DNA of 64,000 nt, from the NCBI RefSeq assembly GCF_000237925.1, contig NC_031495.1, positions 5,185,852 through 5,249,851 on the forward strand. Direction: 5' to 3'. Positions within the stretch are counted from its first letter, which is position 1, and each line of letters starts with the position of its first letter. This stretch comes from Schistosoma mansoni (Eukaryota; Platyhelminthes; Trematoda; Strigeidida; Schistosomatidae). The position numbers and the translations under genes were made by a program. The notes under the pieces are model-generated. The model was not told where the DNA came from and did not search any database. It was given only the letters and a program-made list of their open reading frames with translations. Shown here piece after piece: positions 25,301 to 40,300 of the stretch.

Positions 25301-28300
25301 GTGCAAATAGTTATCCATTTTACTAACAAAAAATAATAATTAAAAAGATAGATAACTTAATATCCAACACTCGATCAATACTTATTTTGTTTTACAGGCT
25401 CAGTAATCATATAGCATACTTTGTAAAAGGCTAATGATACACACCACTATGCTTTCTAAAAGACATATGTATATGAACAGTTTTGTCACAATTTTATAAT
25501 AATTGCACAACTAATACCAAGTTATCAGAAGGGGTTTTGTGGAGATTTAGTATTTTCATAGTTGAAAGCGTGAGTCAGTTGAAGCTAGACCACCATGGAA
25601 AACCTGAAAGCACTGGACTCCCGTTTCGTCCCATTATGGGACGACTCAGCAGTGCGCATCCACGACCCCGCACTCGCGAGATTCGAAACCCAGGACCTAC
25701 CAGTCTCGAGCCAGAGCCCTTAACCGATAGACCACTGAGCCGACATCCAACGGTGTTATTGTTTAACTAACAAGTTGTTTGACCATCATATAACAAGTGT
25801 ACTGTTTGAAGAAGTGCTGTTTTAGTCGATAACTTTAGAGATGCAATCAAGATATAAACAAAAATATCTATTCTTCACATTTTCGTTAAGTGTCCTAGCA
25901 TATACGTAAAGAAGGATTTGAACAAGTATTCTTAAGGGCTTTTATGACTGCACAACATTGTAAATATTCACCAGCTTATAATGAAAATTATGACAGTATT
26001 TAGTAAATTATTTGTATATTTCGATTAATATTCACTTTAAGTGACCTTAATTCTATAACCAAATACCATGAATTCGTAACCGAAAAGTGTTTGTTGAAAT
26101 TTTTATACACAAAATATAACGAAAACTTGTATCTGTTTGTTACTTGACCAGTAGATTAACTCTGAATAAAGCACAACAAATGTTTACACTACTCTATCTG
26201 ATAAATGTGCAAACTAAGGATCAAAAAAATATATTTTACAAACTTTGAAAGAAATCACTAATATCTCCTTCAAACTACTACGGATTCACGGTAATCCACA
26301 TTCATATGTTTGTCCTTATTGTTTAGAAAACCTTGAAAGTCGTCATAACTCCTCATGATGTCATTTCCAAAATTATCCATTTAGTTCCAGTACCTTTTCC
26401 AAACCACAGAATAAAAACGTATTACAGATGATTAAGTCTAGTTTGTAAGAAAATTCATCCAAACTGCTAGTTGAATTACAAGTAAGGTAACTTTGGTAAG
26501 AATATCAAAAACATCCCATTCCTTTATTGTGCACCTGTAAACCTTCAGTTTTTGTGAAACATCTCAGGATTATTTGAAAATTGTTCCTCTCATAGATTTA
26601 GTACTGAATTCCTCATCTTTGACTGTGATATAAATTTTTCTCCTGGAAAGTCAATCCAGAAGCTTTAAATTAACGAACTGTTTTTAGATTTTCTCATAAA
26701 TGGGTTTTTGGAAACTTTCTCCAATTTACGCCTTATTGTTACTTCTTTCTCTACCATTTATTTACTTGTTAATGTTTCTTCTATTTAAACAACAAACAGT
26801 TAGCTGTTGGAACAAATCCAATCACGTTGGCAGCACCTGGCAAGGTTCCTGAGGATCATTTTGTTTTAGATATGGCTACAAGTGCAGTAGCATTGGGTAA
26901 AGTGAGTTTTCTTTATTTACTTTATGTTCTTTTATTTGAAAAATACCACAAATCATTTAAAATATTAACGTTGAAGATCTTTCCACAAACACTGATAAAG
27001 ATAAATGCTAAGTGATGTCAATTTACAGTGATAAATTTGAATGATTCCCTTAGTTTTGTAACTCTTATAACCATTCCTAAATCATTAGATAATTTTATTT
27101 TTAAAGTCGAGTAAAAGAGTAATCTTCCTCAGGGTGTATGAAATATCACATCCTAGACAGTTACCTTTATAAAAACGTATAAAGTAATTATTCCTTGAAG
27201 ATAGTATGATGATTCAATGAATGGTTATTTTTCTTCTTAAATAATCATCATCAGATTTATGACATGTTTTGTTGAAAACGCTGATGCTCAATGCTTACTA
27301 GTCTTGGAGTAGTTTGGAAGAAAGCTAGGCACAATCAAACCAAGATTTAACATCAGTCCATGGAGACATTGACTACTGGACTGAGAAACTTAGAAAGGTT
27401 TAGACTATCTGGCTGAGGTCTGAACGATGTCTTTCAGTCAATGATAGGAGATGCCTGATGACATTCATCCAGAAGATACAGGTGTTCATTAACAGTTGTC
27501 TACGCAAGACACTTCGGATCCGTTGGCCAGACAATATCAGCAACAAGCTACTGTGGGAGAGAACAAACCAGATTCCAGCAGAGGAAGAAATCAGGGAGAA
27601 GCTCTGGAAGTGGATAAGACACATATTGAGAATATCATCGAACTGCGTCACAAGGCAAGCCCTCACATGGAATCCTGAAGGTCGAAGGAGAAGAGAAAGA
27701 CCAAAGAACACATTACGCCGAGAAATGGAGACAGAAATGAGAAGAATAAACGAAAATTGGATAGAAGTAGAAAGGAAGGCCCAGGACAGAGTGGGTTAGA
27801 GAATGCTGGTCGGCGGCTTATGCTCCACAGGGAGTAACAGGCGTAAGTAAGTAAGTAAGTAAGCGAAAGCAAGAGAGATGGAAAAGGCAGCGGCATTAGG
27901 TAACAGTAGACAGCTATTCAGACTCATTAAAGAAACCTGTATTAGGAACACAAATATCAGTGAAACCATCTCAGATAAAGATGGGCATATCATTCATTCT
28001 CAATCCAGGAGATTGGATCGATGGGCAGAACACTTTAGGGATCAGTTCAACTGGCCTTCAGCCACACTTCAGTTACCCACGATCCCCAGTCGTCCTGAAT
28101 GGAAAATTGAGGTAAGTCCTCCAACTCTCTACGAGGCTGAAAAAGCTATAAGAAATCTAAAGCGAGGGAGAGCAGCAGGCCCTGACAGGTTTACTCCTGA
28201 GATTTTTAAGGATGGTGGTCCAGTACTAGCAACGAGATTGACTGAGGTCTTAGGTAGAATCTGGGAACTGGACGTAATTCCATCTGACTGGTCCCAATCA

Positions 28301-31300
28301 CTGATTGTGCCAGTCTATAAGAAAGGACAAAAGTCCTCCTGTGACAATCACAGAGGGATCAGTTTGACTAATATAGTGTCTAAAATATTAGCTTCAATAA
28401 TACTTAGGCGCCTAACCAAAGCTCGTGAAGAGCAGACTAGAGAAAACCAGGCTGGTTTTCGACCTGAACGTGGTTGCATAGACCAGATATTCACTCTACG
28501 TCAGGTCCTAGAACATAGACATACATTCAGACGTCCCACAATCGTAGTATTTCTTGACCTTAAGGCGGCATTTGACTCCGTTGATCGTGAGTTTCTATGG
28601 CAGTGTTTGTCACTGAAAGGAGTACCAAGGAAGTACATTAACCTCATAAAGGCTCTCTACTCGAACACAACTGGTCGAGTTAGAGCCTATGGCGAACTGT
28701 CATCAGAAGTGGTTACCTCAAGTGGTGTTCGTCAGGACTGTCCACTCTCCCCATTCTTGTTTAACTTTGTCGTTGACATGCTTTTAGAGATAACACTTTC
28801 ATCATCTCAATCTCCAGGAGTTGAACTTTTACCAGGAGGCTCACTTGTAGACTTAGAATACGCCGACGATATAGTTTTATTTGGCGAAGACGCTGACAAA
28901 ATGCAGAGTCTTCTGACCACCATAAGCAACAATGCAGGCATGTTCGGGATGCGATTCTCTCCCTCGAAGTGCAAAATGTTACTTCAGGATTGGGTTTCAT
29001 CGACACCTGAACTAATGATAGGGAGTGAAGTAGTTGAGCGTGTCGACCGCTTCACTTATCTTGAAAGTCTCATCAGCCCTTGTGGTCTGGCGTGTGACGA
29101 AATCTCAGCACGAATACAGAAGGCTCGTCTAGCTTTCGCCAACTTGCGTCATTTATGGCGTAGGCGAGATATCCGTCTAGCAACCAAAGGACGGGTTTAC
29201 TGTGCAGCAGTTCGTTCCGTCCTACTTTATGGCAGTGAAACATGGTCGATAAGAGTAGAGAACACTCGTAGGCTACTAGTATTCGATCATAGATGTCTTC
29301 GAAGCATTGCTCGTATATCCTGGGACCATCGAGTAAGTAATGCAGTTGTTAGGAAACGGCTACTAGGTAATGATGGCAAATCGATTGATGAAGTAGTGAA
29401 ACTTCATCAGTTGAGATGGCTGGGACACGTGTTACGTATGCCCAACCACCGACTGCCCCGACGTGCAATGTTCCATGGTGTAGGAGTAGGCTGGAAGAAA
29501 GCTAGGGGTGGCCAGACCAAAACGTGGCAAAAATCCATGAAGTCACTAACAATTGGACTGGGACATGTTGGTAGGTGTAGACTACCTGGTTGGGATTCGC
29601 GAGATGATAGCAACCGATGGTTAGAGACCTTGAATGATATGGCTCAAAATCGTTTACAATGGCGAAGGTGCATCCACTCTTTGTGTTCTACCAAATTCTA
29701 ACCTTTTGAATTCTTCATGTCTCTATCCTTTTTCTCTTTCCAAATTTATTTCACATTATTATTTCTCCTTGAATAACATCTTCAAACCCTAATCTTTGAC
29801 ATGATGCTTATACTCTTACTACTTCTACCATTATGGGATTTGAATCGACAATTGTATCTCTGTGCTAATTTGGTATGGCAACTCGAACTGATGTACGTAC
29901 GTAAGAAGTTCTACGTTGTGACTGACTGATTGACTGAAGTAAGTCTAATGACATGACTTACAGTCGGCCACGACAAAGTGGATGGGTTCACTTTCTGTCT
30001 CACCTTAGATCTTGAGTTTTAAAATGACCTTATACATTTTATTCTGTGAATTCCTTCTGTATTCTGAAATCACCTTGTTTATGTTTAGTCTTTTCTACTA
30101 CTACAGATACTGTTAATACTAATCTGAGATTTGTCTTGATAATTTCATTTTTCTATTCTGATATGGCCTGAGAATTTTAACTTATGTCCCAGTTTCTTCA
30201 TCATTTATGACTGGATGATCAATAGTAATATCCGTAACTGTTTAATTAATATATATATTAGATATAATTTGATGCAACTTCTTGAATTAGTACCATTTCA
30301 ACGACAATTAAATGTAAAGTGGTTCAGCAATCATTGTTAATTATATTTTAAAACTAAAAAACTACTTCATATTATCAAATTTATATTGGAAAATACTTAA
30401 TGTTCACCTAAATATTGAGTTACAGGGTAACTAAGTACCACATGAACAAATGAATATTGGGACTTTTTTATATTTTCTATACACACGTTAGAATAATTAA
30501 TATTACTGTATAGTAAGCATCTTTGTTTACTGTTGTTTAAACATTTTTTTAAAGATTGAAATGAGTCGAAGAAGAGGTATTGAAATACCTAAAGGATGGG
30601 GTGCTGATACTGACGGGAAAGTGAGTAAAATGATCCTATTTTTTGTGTTTTTCTTCATTAATTTAATACAACATTTTGTCATTAAAGCGTTCGTTTCATT
30701 TCATCTCTTTTTTTATTGAAACTTGCTTCTATTGTATACAATAAATAATGTTTTCGTGATTACAAAATACCAATAGGATAATTCATGTTCTATAATCGAT
30801 TAATAGTCAGTGTACAACAACGTGAATTATTTGATACACAGAGCATGAAGTCACCAACTTCTAGTCTGAGCCATGTTGGCAGATGCAGACTACTTGGTTG
30901 GGGTCCGCACGACTATCGTAACCAATGGTTGGAGACTCTAAGTGGCATGGTTCAGAGTCGATCACAATGGCGTAGGTGTATACACTCCCTATCTTCCCTT
31001 AAACCTTGAGATTAAAATTGCTTCATATCTGTCTTCCTTCCTATACTATATCCTTATATACAACCTATCTTTTATATACTACCACTACTAAATTAACTAC
31101 TTCTATGAATCTGGTGTTCATCTTGTTGTGCTGAGGAGGTATGACAACTTGGACCGATGCATAGATGTGCCTGGCCGTACAGTGTAGCTGACTGACTGAC
31201 TATTTTCCGAGTATAATGTTTATAACTAGATAACACCACTATATGATTTACTCTCTTTATAAATCGCAGTAACGTAAGAATAACGATTGTAACCGAATAT

Positions 31301-34300
31301 CTAAAATACTAACCCTATGGGAGGTAGTTAACTGTGTAGACAATTCCAAAAATTCTTCCACATCTAATATTCTGTATTATTTTCTTCTATGTAATCTCCA
31401 GCCCCGACTAAAACATTTCTGCATACGTATAATAAAGTAAATACATGCTAGTTTTTTTCAAATGACTAATAACATTGTTTTTGATTTTGAGCAACTGAAG
31501 AGAAGCAGAGAAATACAATGACTTTTTACCATACTCTTACGCAATTGTTATTAACGTTGCTTTGTGGCAGTGAAACATGGTCGATAAGAGTAGAGGATAT
31601 TCGTAGGCTACTAGTATTCGATCATAGATGTCTTCGAAGCATTGCTCGTATATCCTGGGACCATCGAGTAAGTAATGCAGTTGTTAGGAAACGGCTACTA
31701 GGTAATGATGGCAAATCGATTGATGAAGTAGTGAAACTTCATCAGTTGAGATGGCTGGGACACGTGTTACGTATGCCCAACCACCGACTGCCCCGACGTG
31801 CAATGTTCCATGGTGTAGGAGTAGGCTGGAAGAAAGCTAGGGGTGGCCAGACCAAAACGTGGCAAAAATCCATGAAGTCACTAACAATTGGACTGGGACA
31901 TGTTGGTAGGTGTAGACTACCTGGTTGGGATTCGCGAGATGATAGCAACCGATGGTTAGAGACCTTGAATGATATGGCTCAAAATCGTTTACAATGGCGA
32001 AGGTGCATCCACTCTTTGTGTTCTACCAAATTCTAACCTTTTGAATTCTTCATGTCTCTATCCTTTTTCTCTTTCCAAATTTATTTCACATTATTATTTC
32101 TCCTTGAATAACATCTTCAAACCCTAATCTTTGACATGATGCTTATACTCTTACTACTTCTACCATTATGGGATTTGAATCGACAACTTCATCTCTGTGC
32201 TAATTTGGTATGGCAACTCGAACTGATGTACGTACGTAAGAAGTTCTACGTTGTGACTGACTGATTGACTGAAGTAAGTCTAATGACATGACTTACAGTC
32301 GGCCACGACAAAGTGGATGGGTTCACTTTCTGTCTCACCTTAGATCTTGAGTTTTAAAATGACCTTATACATTTTACTCTGTGAATTCCTTCTGTATTCT
32401 GAAATCACCTTGTTTATGTTTAGTCTTTTCTACTACTACAGATACTGTTAATACTAATCTGAGATTTGTCTTGATAATTTCATTTTTCTATTCTGATATG
32501 GCCTGAGAATTTTAACTTATGTCCCAGTTTCTTCATCATTTATGACTGGATGATCAATAGTAATATCCGTAACTGTTTAATTAATATATATATTAGATAT
32601 AATTTGATGCAACTTCTTGAATTAGTACCATTTCAACGACAATTAAATGTAAAGTGGTTCAGCAATCATTGTTAATTATATTTTAAAACTAAAAAACTAC
32701 TTNNNNNNNNNNNNNNNNNNNNNNNNNNNNNNNNNNNNNNNNNNNNNNNNNNNNNNNNNNNNNNNNNNNNNNNNNNNNNNNNNNNNNNNNNNNNNNNNNN
32801 NNNNNNNNNNNNNNNNNNNNNNNNNNNNNNNNNNNNNNNNNNNNNNNNNNNNNNNNNNNNNNNNNNNNNNNNNNNNNNNNNNNNNNNNNNNNNNNNNNNN
32901 NNTCCTATTTTTACTATTTGAACATATAAGAACGTTTAAAATGTTAGCTTCATGTGTTTTGCTTCTTTTGTGAGGGCGAGTGTGACATGAAGCTGAATTT
33001 CCTTGACGTTACACTAAGCAGGCTAAGTGATGGCTCGTTAAGTAGAAGCGTGTATAGAAAAAGACCCTCTGCCTGCCAATACACTCACTTCTATAGCTTT
33101 ACACCTATCCAATATAAGAGAAACTTGGTTAGATGCCTCACTAGTAGAGCAAATAAGATCTGTTCTGTTGATACTTTAAGTCAGGAACTGCAATTTATCT
33201 ATAACTCACTGACTGAGATCGGCTACCCTGCTGCGTTCATCAAAAAGTACATGTATGATACAAGGAAGAAGTCGGAGATTTAAACTGTTCGTAAGAAGCC
33301 TCTATACATGAAATTACCATTCAACGGGGATGTAGCTAGTGAAACTCTGAAAGATAGGTTAACAAAAGTAATTAGTAGAACTTTCTACGCAGCCTATCTA
33401 GCATTGAATTTCTCGAATCGACCAGTGATGTCTACTCAAACGAAGGATAAGTTACCTGAGTTGGCCTCCTACATGTGCATTTATAAGTTCAGCTGCTCCT
33501 GTGGAGATAGCTATATCGGGTGTACTACTAGGCAACTTAACCAACGAATGAGTTAACATCTACCAGCATGGTTTGGAAAGAGCCAAATAAAAACAATACG
33601 CAGTTCTATCTTGGCACATCTAATTGATAGTGGTCATATTGTCGATAAACTGAAGTCATTTCAAGTGATCTATCGTATACCTCCATCGTTTCCCAACGGA
33701 GTTCGCTCCCGTCTACTTCATATAGCAGAAGCCATAGGAATTCGTACATTCCATCCCAATTTATGTGTGCAGAAGAAATTCGTAACCCCCCTATCCCTTC
33801 CATGGCCGGACATAATTTAATAAATGACATTATTATTATTTGTAAAATTTTATTTTTATTATCTTAATTTGGTTATCATATTTTGTAATTTTCTACCTAC
33901 TTTCGTTTGTATTCTTCACTATCTATTTACTTACATACTTCGTATTACGTAATGATTTTAATGTTTTGTGATTACTATTCCAGTCTATTTACCCACATTT
34001 GACCTCTTAATTCTTATGTTTAATTATTGATAAGACTTTTGTTATTGTAATTTACTATTCTTACTACTATCAGTACACCTGTCTTCCCACTATCAACTTG
34101 TACTTTTAACTATTATTATGCTTGGTAACGTATTCTATTTCATTGTGATTATTATTGACTCAAATAGCCTTGATTGGTCTAACATTTTCATATAAATATT
34201 CATGTATATTAGAGTAAAGCCTGATGACGATCTAATTGAAAGCAATTGTTCGCTTACATATGTTGTTCTAATTTTCACAATGGGAATCTTTAATATTCTA

Positions 34301-37300
34301 GGTTAACTTTTCTGTAGAGATGAAACAGTCAGAACAGAAATACTGTATATTTTACTTTTGTTGTATGAACCTCAAAAAGATTCATCACCCAAAATAGAGA
34401 ACCAGATTAACACTAGAGTATACTTTATTCAATACAATTACAAGCAGTCACACAGACTGAGCCCAGTGTAGAAATAATAACAGGAAAGGAAATCACATTT
34501 AATAGTCCTTAGTCTGTGACTGTTTGTCCACACTTAACGACCAACCATACTTTACTTTCAGTACCATACATCAATTGGTCAACAATTGACACACAAACGA
34601 TTTCAATAGTGTAATAAGAATATGAAGATTATCAGAACTATGTGATATATTAGCGCAATACATTTCGAACAATCTGATCACATATACTTGTTAAGAAAAA
34701 TCATACATAAAAATAAAAGGTCAACTAGACTGGAAATGGGGGTTAAGATGAGACAAGGACAATAATAATAATAATAATGTGAAAACAATTTGAAACCTAA
34801 TCACTCTGGCTAATAAGCTAATATTACCAGGGGGGTTTGAATTTTCGTATGTCTAAGGCTTCAATAAACCTTAGCATACGCCCTTTTACATTTTTATACA
34901 ACACCACAAAAGTCGAGTTTAGATCAATCTTATGGCCTGTTTCGATTATATATTTGGCAATAAAGGATGATGGATGTTTATCCTCAACTCTTATCGGATC
35001 ATTGGTTTCTATTTGTTTCTGCAACCATTTTGGTACATGTTCACACACCCTAACAAACGATTGTCGTACTTATTTAATGAGATTATCTCGAATAAGCATC
35101 ACACTGAAGTAAATCAATGTTATGGTAAATAAAATAGCACACTGGAAGCAAACACCATGTAGTTATCTTATTGAATTTAAAACGACAGTAATGCTGAGCA
35201 TAAACAAGCAATGTGCTGAAAACATAATTTCGCCTTTTTATCCTGTCATATCAGTAGACTCTATCGTACTCTACGAATGCTTGAAAAGATCGGAATGTAC
35301 ATTATTACGGGATGATAACGTCATTTTATCTTCACGTTAATACTGTGAAAACTATGAGAAATCGTTAATAAAAATATAAATAACTAGAGAACTGATTCAA
35401 ACAAAAATAAATTTAATCTCTTGAATGGACGAGATTTTATAATAGAACCAAATATAAACCCTGGATAGAACTTGTAAACCTCGTAAAACGATTGATTCTT
35501 AATTTTGATGGCTTATTCATTCATTCGTTAATATAAGACATCAAAAGGCAAAGTTCCTTTCTAGAAGGTTATGAAGCTTCGTTTTATATCGCTTACTTTT
35601 AGCAAAAACAAAATTCAATGTCATTTTATTTTATCGTACTAACCACATTATTTGGCTTTTTTATTTAAACACATTATTTCCCTTCAAATAAAGTATAATA
35701 AGAATACACTTGATATTGTTTGTTTGAATCTTCCCATTGATGTTTAGGACTGCAATTAATCAGTCTCTTATTGGTATATGTGCATACTGTGCGTATTGCC
35801 TCCATATAGCCTTAATTCGCAAGCATTATAAGCAAAGATGGATAGTGGCCAGCAGTGGAATCCAGTTTGACGCGCGTTTCGTCCTATTCGAGACTCGTCA
35901 GTTGGATGTACCTGCACCAGGACTCAGTATCTGAGGGGATAACGCGATGGCGTTGGAATCGGAAGGTACTGGATTCGAGTCCCAGAGTGAACATCAACTC
36001 TCAGATGCAGGTACATCCAGTTGACGAGTCCAAAATAGAACGAAACACACGTTCTGGATTCCACTGCTAGCCATTACCCATCTTTGCTTATATAATAAGA
36101 ATAGTTTAGTACTAATAAGTATAACTTCCTACATGTAACCTACATGTAAAATAGTCAGTTTTCTGTATTCTGAATTCATCTTTTTATTTTCATGGTTTTT
36201 CATTTATGTACATGCCTTTTTTGTTTGAAATTCTTTAGACATCTGTTGATCCAAATTTAGTTATGACAAAAGGTGGATTAATGCCACTTGGTGGCGAAGA
36301 AGAAAATAGTATGTTAACTAATAATCGTTTATTTGTATTTGATCTGAAATTTCTTCTTTTCTACGGAAATTGTACTAGTCTTATAAGCATGAGCACAAGA
36401 CTATAAGAATAATTGTATCTGGAATAAAATAGAAGAGTTGTGCTAAGCAATAGGATCCAGCATATTCGTTCCGTCTCGGATATACAACAGACATCGATAT
36501 GAAAACTTTTTAAAGACATAGGCAAGCCTATCTGTTTTCCGATCTGCATTAGAGTGCGAAAATTGAAGGAGGCCAGTTTGAATGGCATACGTGATTTTAG
36601 AAAAACTGTTTCAGTATTCGTAGTCGATGTGTCTATTTATATATGCTATATAATAATTAATGTATCGATAGAGTGACACGAAAGAATTAATGATTATCAG
36701 AGCAAGACGAAGCATTGTTCAATAAAGTCATTTACTATTGGTTTGATTCAACTAAAGAGCTATTCTAAGCTTTTTCACCAACGTCTATCAGACAATCATA
36801 AACAAGAATCGGAAAGATTTTTTAAAAATGTGATTAATCATCGATAATAATAGTATAAATGTATACCAGATTCATTCAAAAGTGTAGAATGCTTTCTAGG
36901 ATCTAAGGTCCTTTGTTACATCCTTGTGACCATTTATCAACGAGACAATTATAAGAATCTCAAAGTAATTTATATAGTATTAAAATGAGTAGTCAAAAGT
37001 GTTACTAATGTGTCATTTCATCGAAGACTAACTGTATTTGTTTCCAAATTATGTAAAACATTTCAAAAATTAAAATAAAATCAGTATCGTGTGAGGTGAT
37101 CCGTGATTTAATTCAACTACTATACCAGTTTCAAACATCTGATCAGCCCAACTAGATAGCAGAAGACAGTAACATTGTGTAAGGAGTTGTGTTGGGGAAT
37201 GTCCAATTCTGATAGTGATACTCGAGCTTCCTATAAATGAGCCCAACCGGCTACATGAGTGAGAAGACCCAAAGTAAAAAGGAAATTGATTGATTAATCA

Positions 37301-40300
37301 AGTAGGGAACGTCTCTTAGGTAATTATGCCACCAATATTATATGTCTCATTTCTCAGAAATGTAAGCCATTTTTCTGGACAATCACGTCCAACTTTCATT
37401 TAGCCAATTTATGATTGGACCAATGTATCAATTTGGATACCTGGAAACGGTTGTCTAAATGTTACTTTTAGAATGGATAAAAAATAGTTCTTTGAAAGTA
37501 ATAATACTATATGACCAACACAGAAAAGACTATTCTCGAAAATGCATCTATTTTGATCATTTTATCTTAATAGAAAAAATGACTCCTATTAAAAAAAAAC
37601 TCGATTTCGTCCTTAATATATTTTTTTACTGTTCTTAACAAGGTGGATATAAAGGATATGGCTTAGGGATGCTTGTTGAAATATTATGCGGCATCATTGC
37701 AGATGCTGCATTTGGACCAAATATTCGTCGGTGGTTGTCAACTGATAAACCGGCTAATCTGGTAAGTCCATGCAGAAATGAAATTTCAAAGTTGTATTGC
37801 TTGTTTTGGTTGTTGCTAACTACTGGTAGTTATCAGTACAAGGTTGTGATGGTTAATCAGCTACTAAGAATATTCGAAAATAAGACCATTTCATGTGCTT
37901 ATTATCAACCATGTTATAGCGAGCCTTCATAAAACAGATAGGTAAATATTTCACCATTCTTAACTAGATGTTCATCAAATTATTAAGGACCTAAAACTTT
38001 CTAAATCAGACAGAATTACCTGAATTTAGTATTCTGATACATTTTTTTTGTCAGTATGAGATTTTGGAAATTGTTGAATTTCATTAAAATTATGAATCAA
38101 TCAATGCTAGACCACCATTGGAAACCCGGAAGCACCAGACGGCCATTTCGTCTTAGTACGACAATCCTTTGCAATGCACATCCTCAATCCCACACGCAAG
38201 GTTCAAAACCAGGGCATTCGGTCTGGCGCATGAACGCTTAACCTCTAAACAACTGAGCTGTTATTCAACGGTGTTAATGTGTAACTTCAAGCAATCCTTA
38301 ACATTGCACGGTTGTCTTTTATCAAATTAATCGAGTAATCGAAATTAAGAGCAGGCGATAGTCTAATTAATAGATGATATTGGATTATATTTGAGCCACA
38401 TTACAAACTGAATGAATTAGACAACATGAGCAGTGAATACTGATCTAGTGATTTGATGGATGAATGTTTACCAGGAGACTTAAAAATCTTGTACCAGATC
38501 CTGTGTGTATACATGGATGAGCATTGTTAAAGAGTCTTCGGTATATTTGAACTAAGTAATTTGTAACTATTTTTGGTTTTTATTGATTTTCTAGAGAACT
38601 TCAATTTATGACGAAGGCTCTATTTAAAGAGAACTAGTTTAAATAGGCAAGCTGAACAACAAGCAATAAATTAACCCATCTCTTGATGATTCAATGTAAG
38701 TTTGGAATAAGCATGAATCATTATATCATATAATGATGATTAAAGAATTAAGGGATAGCATCTCATTGATATATAACTTCCCAGTAATAAGTGTATACTC
38801 TATGGAATATGAATTTATGCATTTTAAACTAAAGTTGTATACCTCACTGATGAAGTTAAAGAGAGAACTATAGGTATATTTTTTTAAAGAGAGAATCGGG
38901 TAAGTAATGTATTAAGCTACGTTAGACTGGATCATTTATTCATATACTCTTACTTTAATTTTATATGAATTTTTTCTTGAATTTAATTATTTCTCCTTGT
39001 CAACTACTAGTATTCAGTACTTTTAAAGGAAATATGTGTACTTTATACACTTTATTAAATCTCTGAAAATCTGAATATTTAGCAAATAAATCCTGAATTC
39101 TAAATTGCCTCCAAATGCCCTGGTACGGTCGAGAGTGGGGAGAGTCCACTCTCCCTCTCCAAATGCTCTCATATGGCCACTCGTATATAGCCTCTGTCAG
39201 TAAAGTCCTACTCACTGCCTTCTCGTGGCGGGGGTCTTGTTTACGAAATTGAGAGGACGAAAAGCGAATGTCCGGCGCCTTAACCGGGTTGGTGGACAAG
39301 GCGAGTCCACCTAGGGGAGTTGGAAAACCCTCATTCCAAACCAATGATGCACATGGGCTGGCTCCAGTATCCGGAGGGAACAAATGGCGTATGAATCAAT
39401 TGTTGGTCACCGGATACCATGGGACTGCATCTCCTCACGATGCTCCACTGCCTTGTGGATTAGTCCTTTAGGTCAAAGGCTCCGGGTGTGGCCTGTTAAG
39501 TAAACCACCTGCTTCAGTTTGGGCACCCGAACAGTATCACAGCCCTCACACAAATCTCATTTGATTTGTGTGGCGCATATGTATCTGGTGCTTCCTTGTA
39601 CCAATATTTATGTGTTTAAATAAAATAAAATAAAAGTAAAGAATTCTAAATTTAATCCATATATATTGGTTGTTTGAATATCTTCCTCGGCGTTTACGAC
39701 TGCAACTGATCAGTCACTTTTTGGCATATGTACAACCTGTACAGATTGACTTGATATTACCATTAAGTCACAAGATTTTATAAGAAAAGGTGGACGGTAG
39801 CTAGCAGTGGAATCCAGGACACGAGTCACATCCTGCTTGGGACTTGTTAGCTGGGTGTATCTGGATCTTAGAGTTGATGTTCACTTCGGAGCTAGAACTC
39901 ACCACCGTTCGCTTCGAATGCCATCATGTCATCCACTTAGCTAATGAGTTCAGATAACAACTAGTTTGTTTACTGGGGTAAATTTCAATTCTAACGCATA
40001 TATATTGTTTGTTTGGATCTTCCCATTGATGTTAAGGACTGTCTAAATTCATTTTAATGATTTTATTAAAAATTATTCAATTTTATTTACATATGGTTTT
40101 TGGACTTTTTTCTTCATAAAATTATTTACTATTATACCAGAGTGTTTTTATCATTTTTTTTTGTTTGAAAATAAATACTTTAGGGTCAATCATTCCTAGC
40201 CATCGATCCCAAAGCTTTTGCTCCAGGATTTGAACAACGATTATCAGAATATGTCAATATTATGCGTAATTTACCACCAGTAAGTTTCATGTGTACATAA

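Noticed and set aside
27455-27475. CCTGATGACATTC, resembling a hammerhead core
   Set aside because: No GAAA or stems follow; it is part of the RTE-B target-site duplication.
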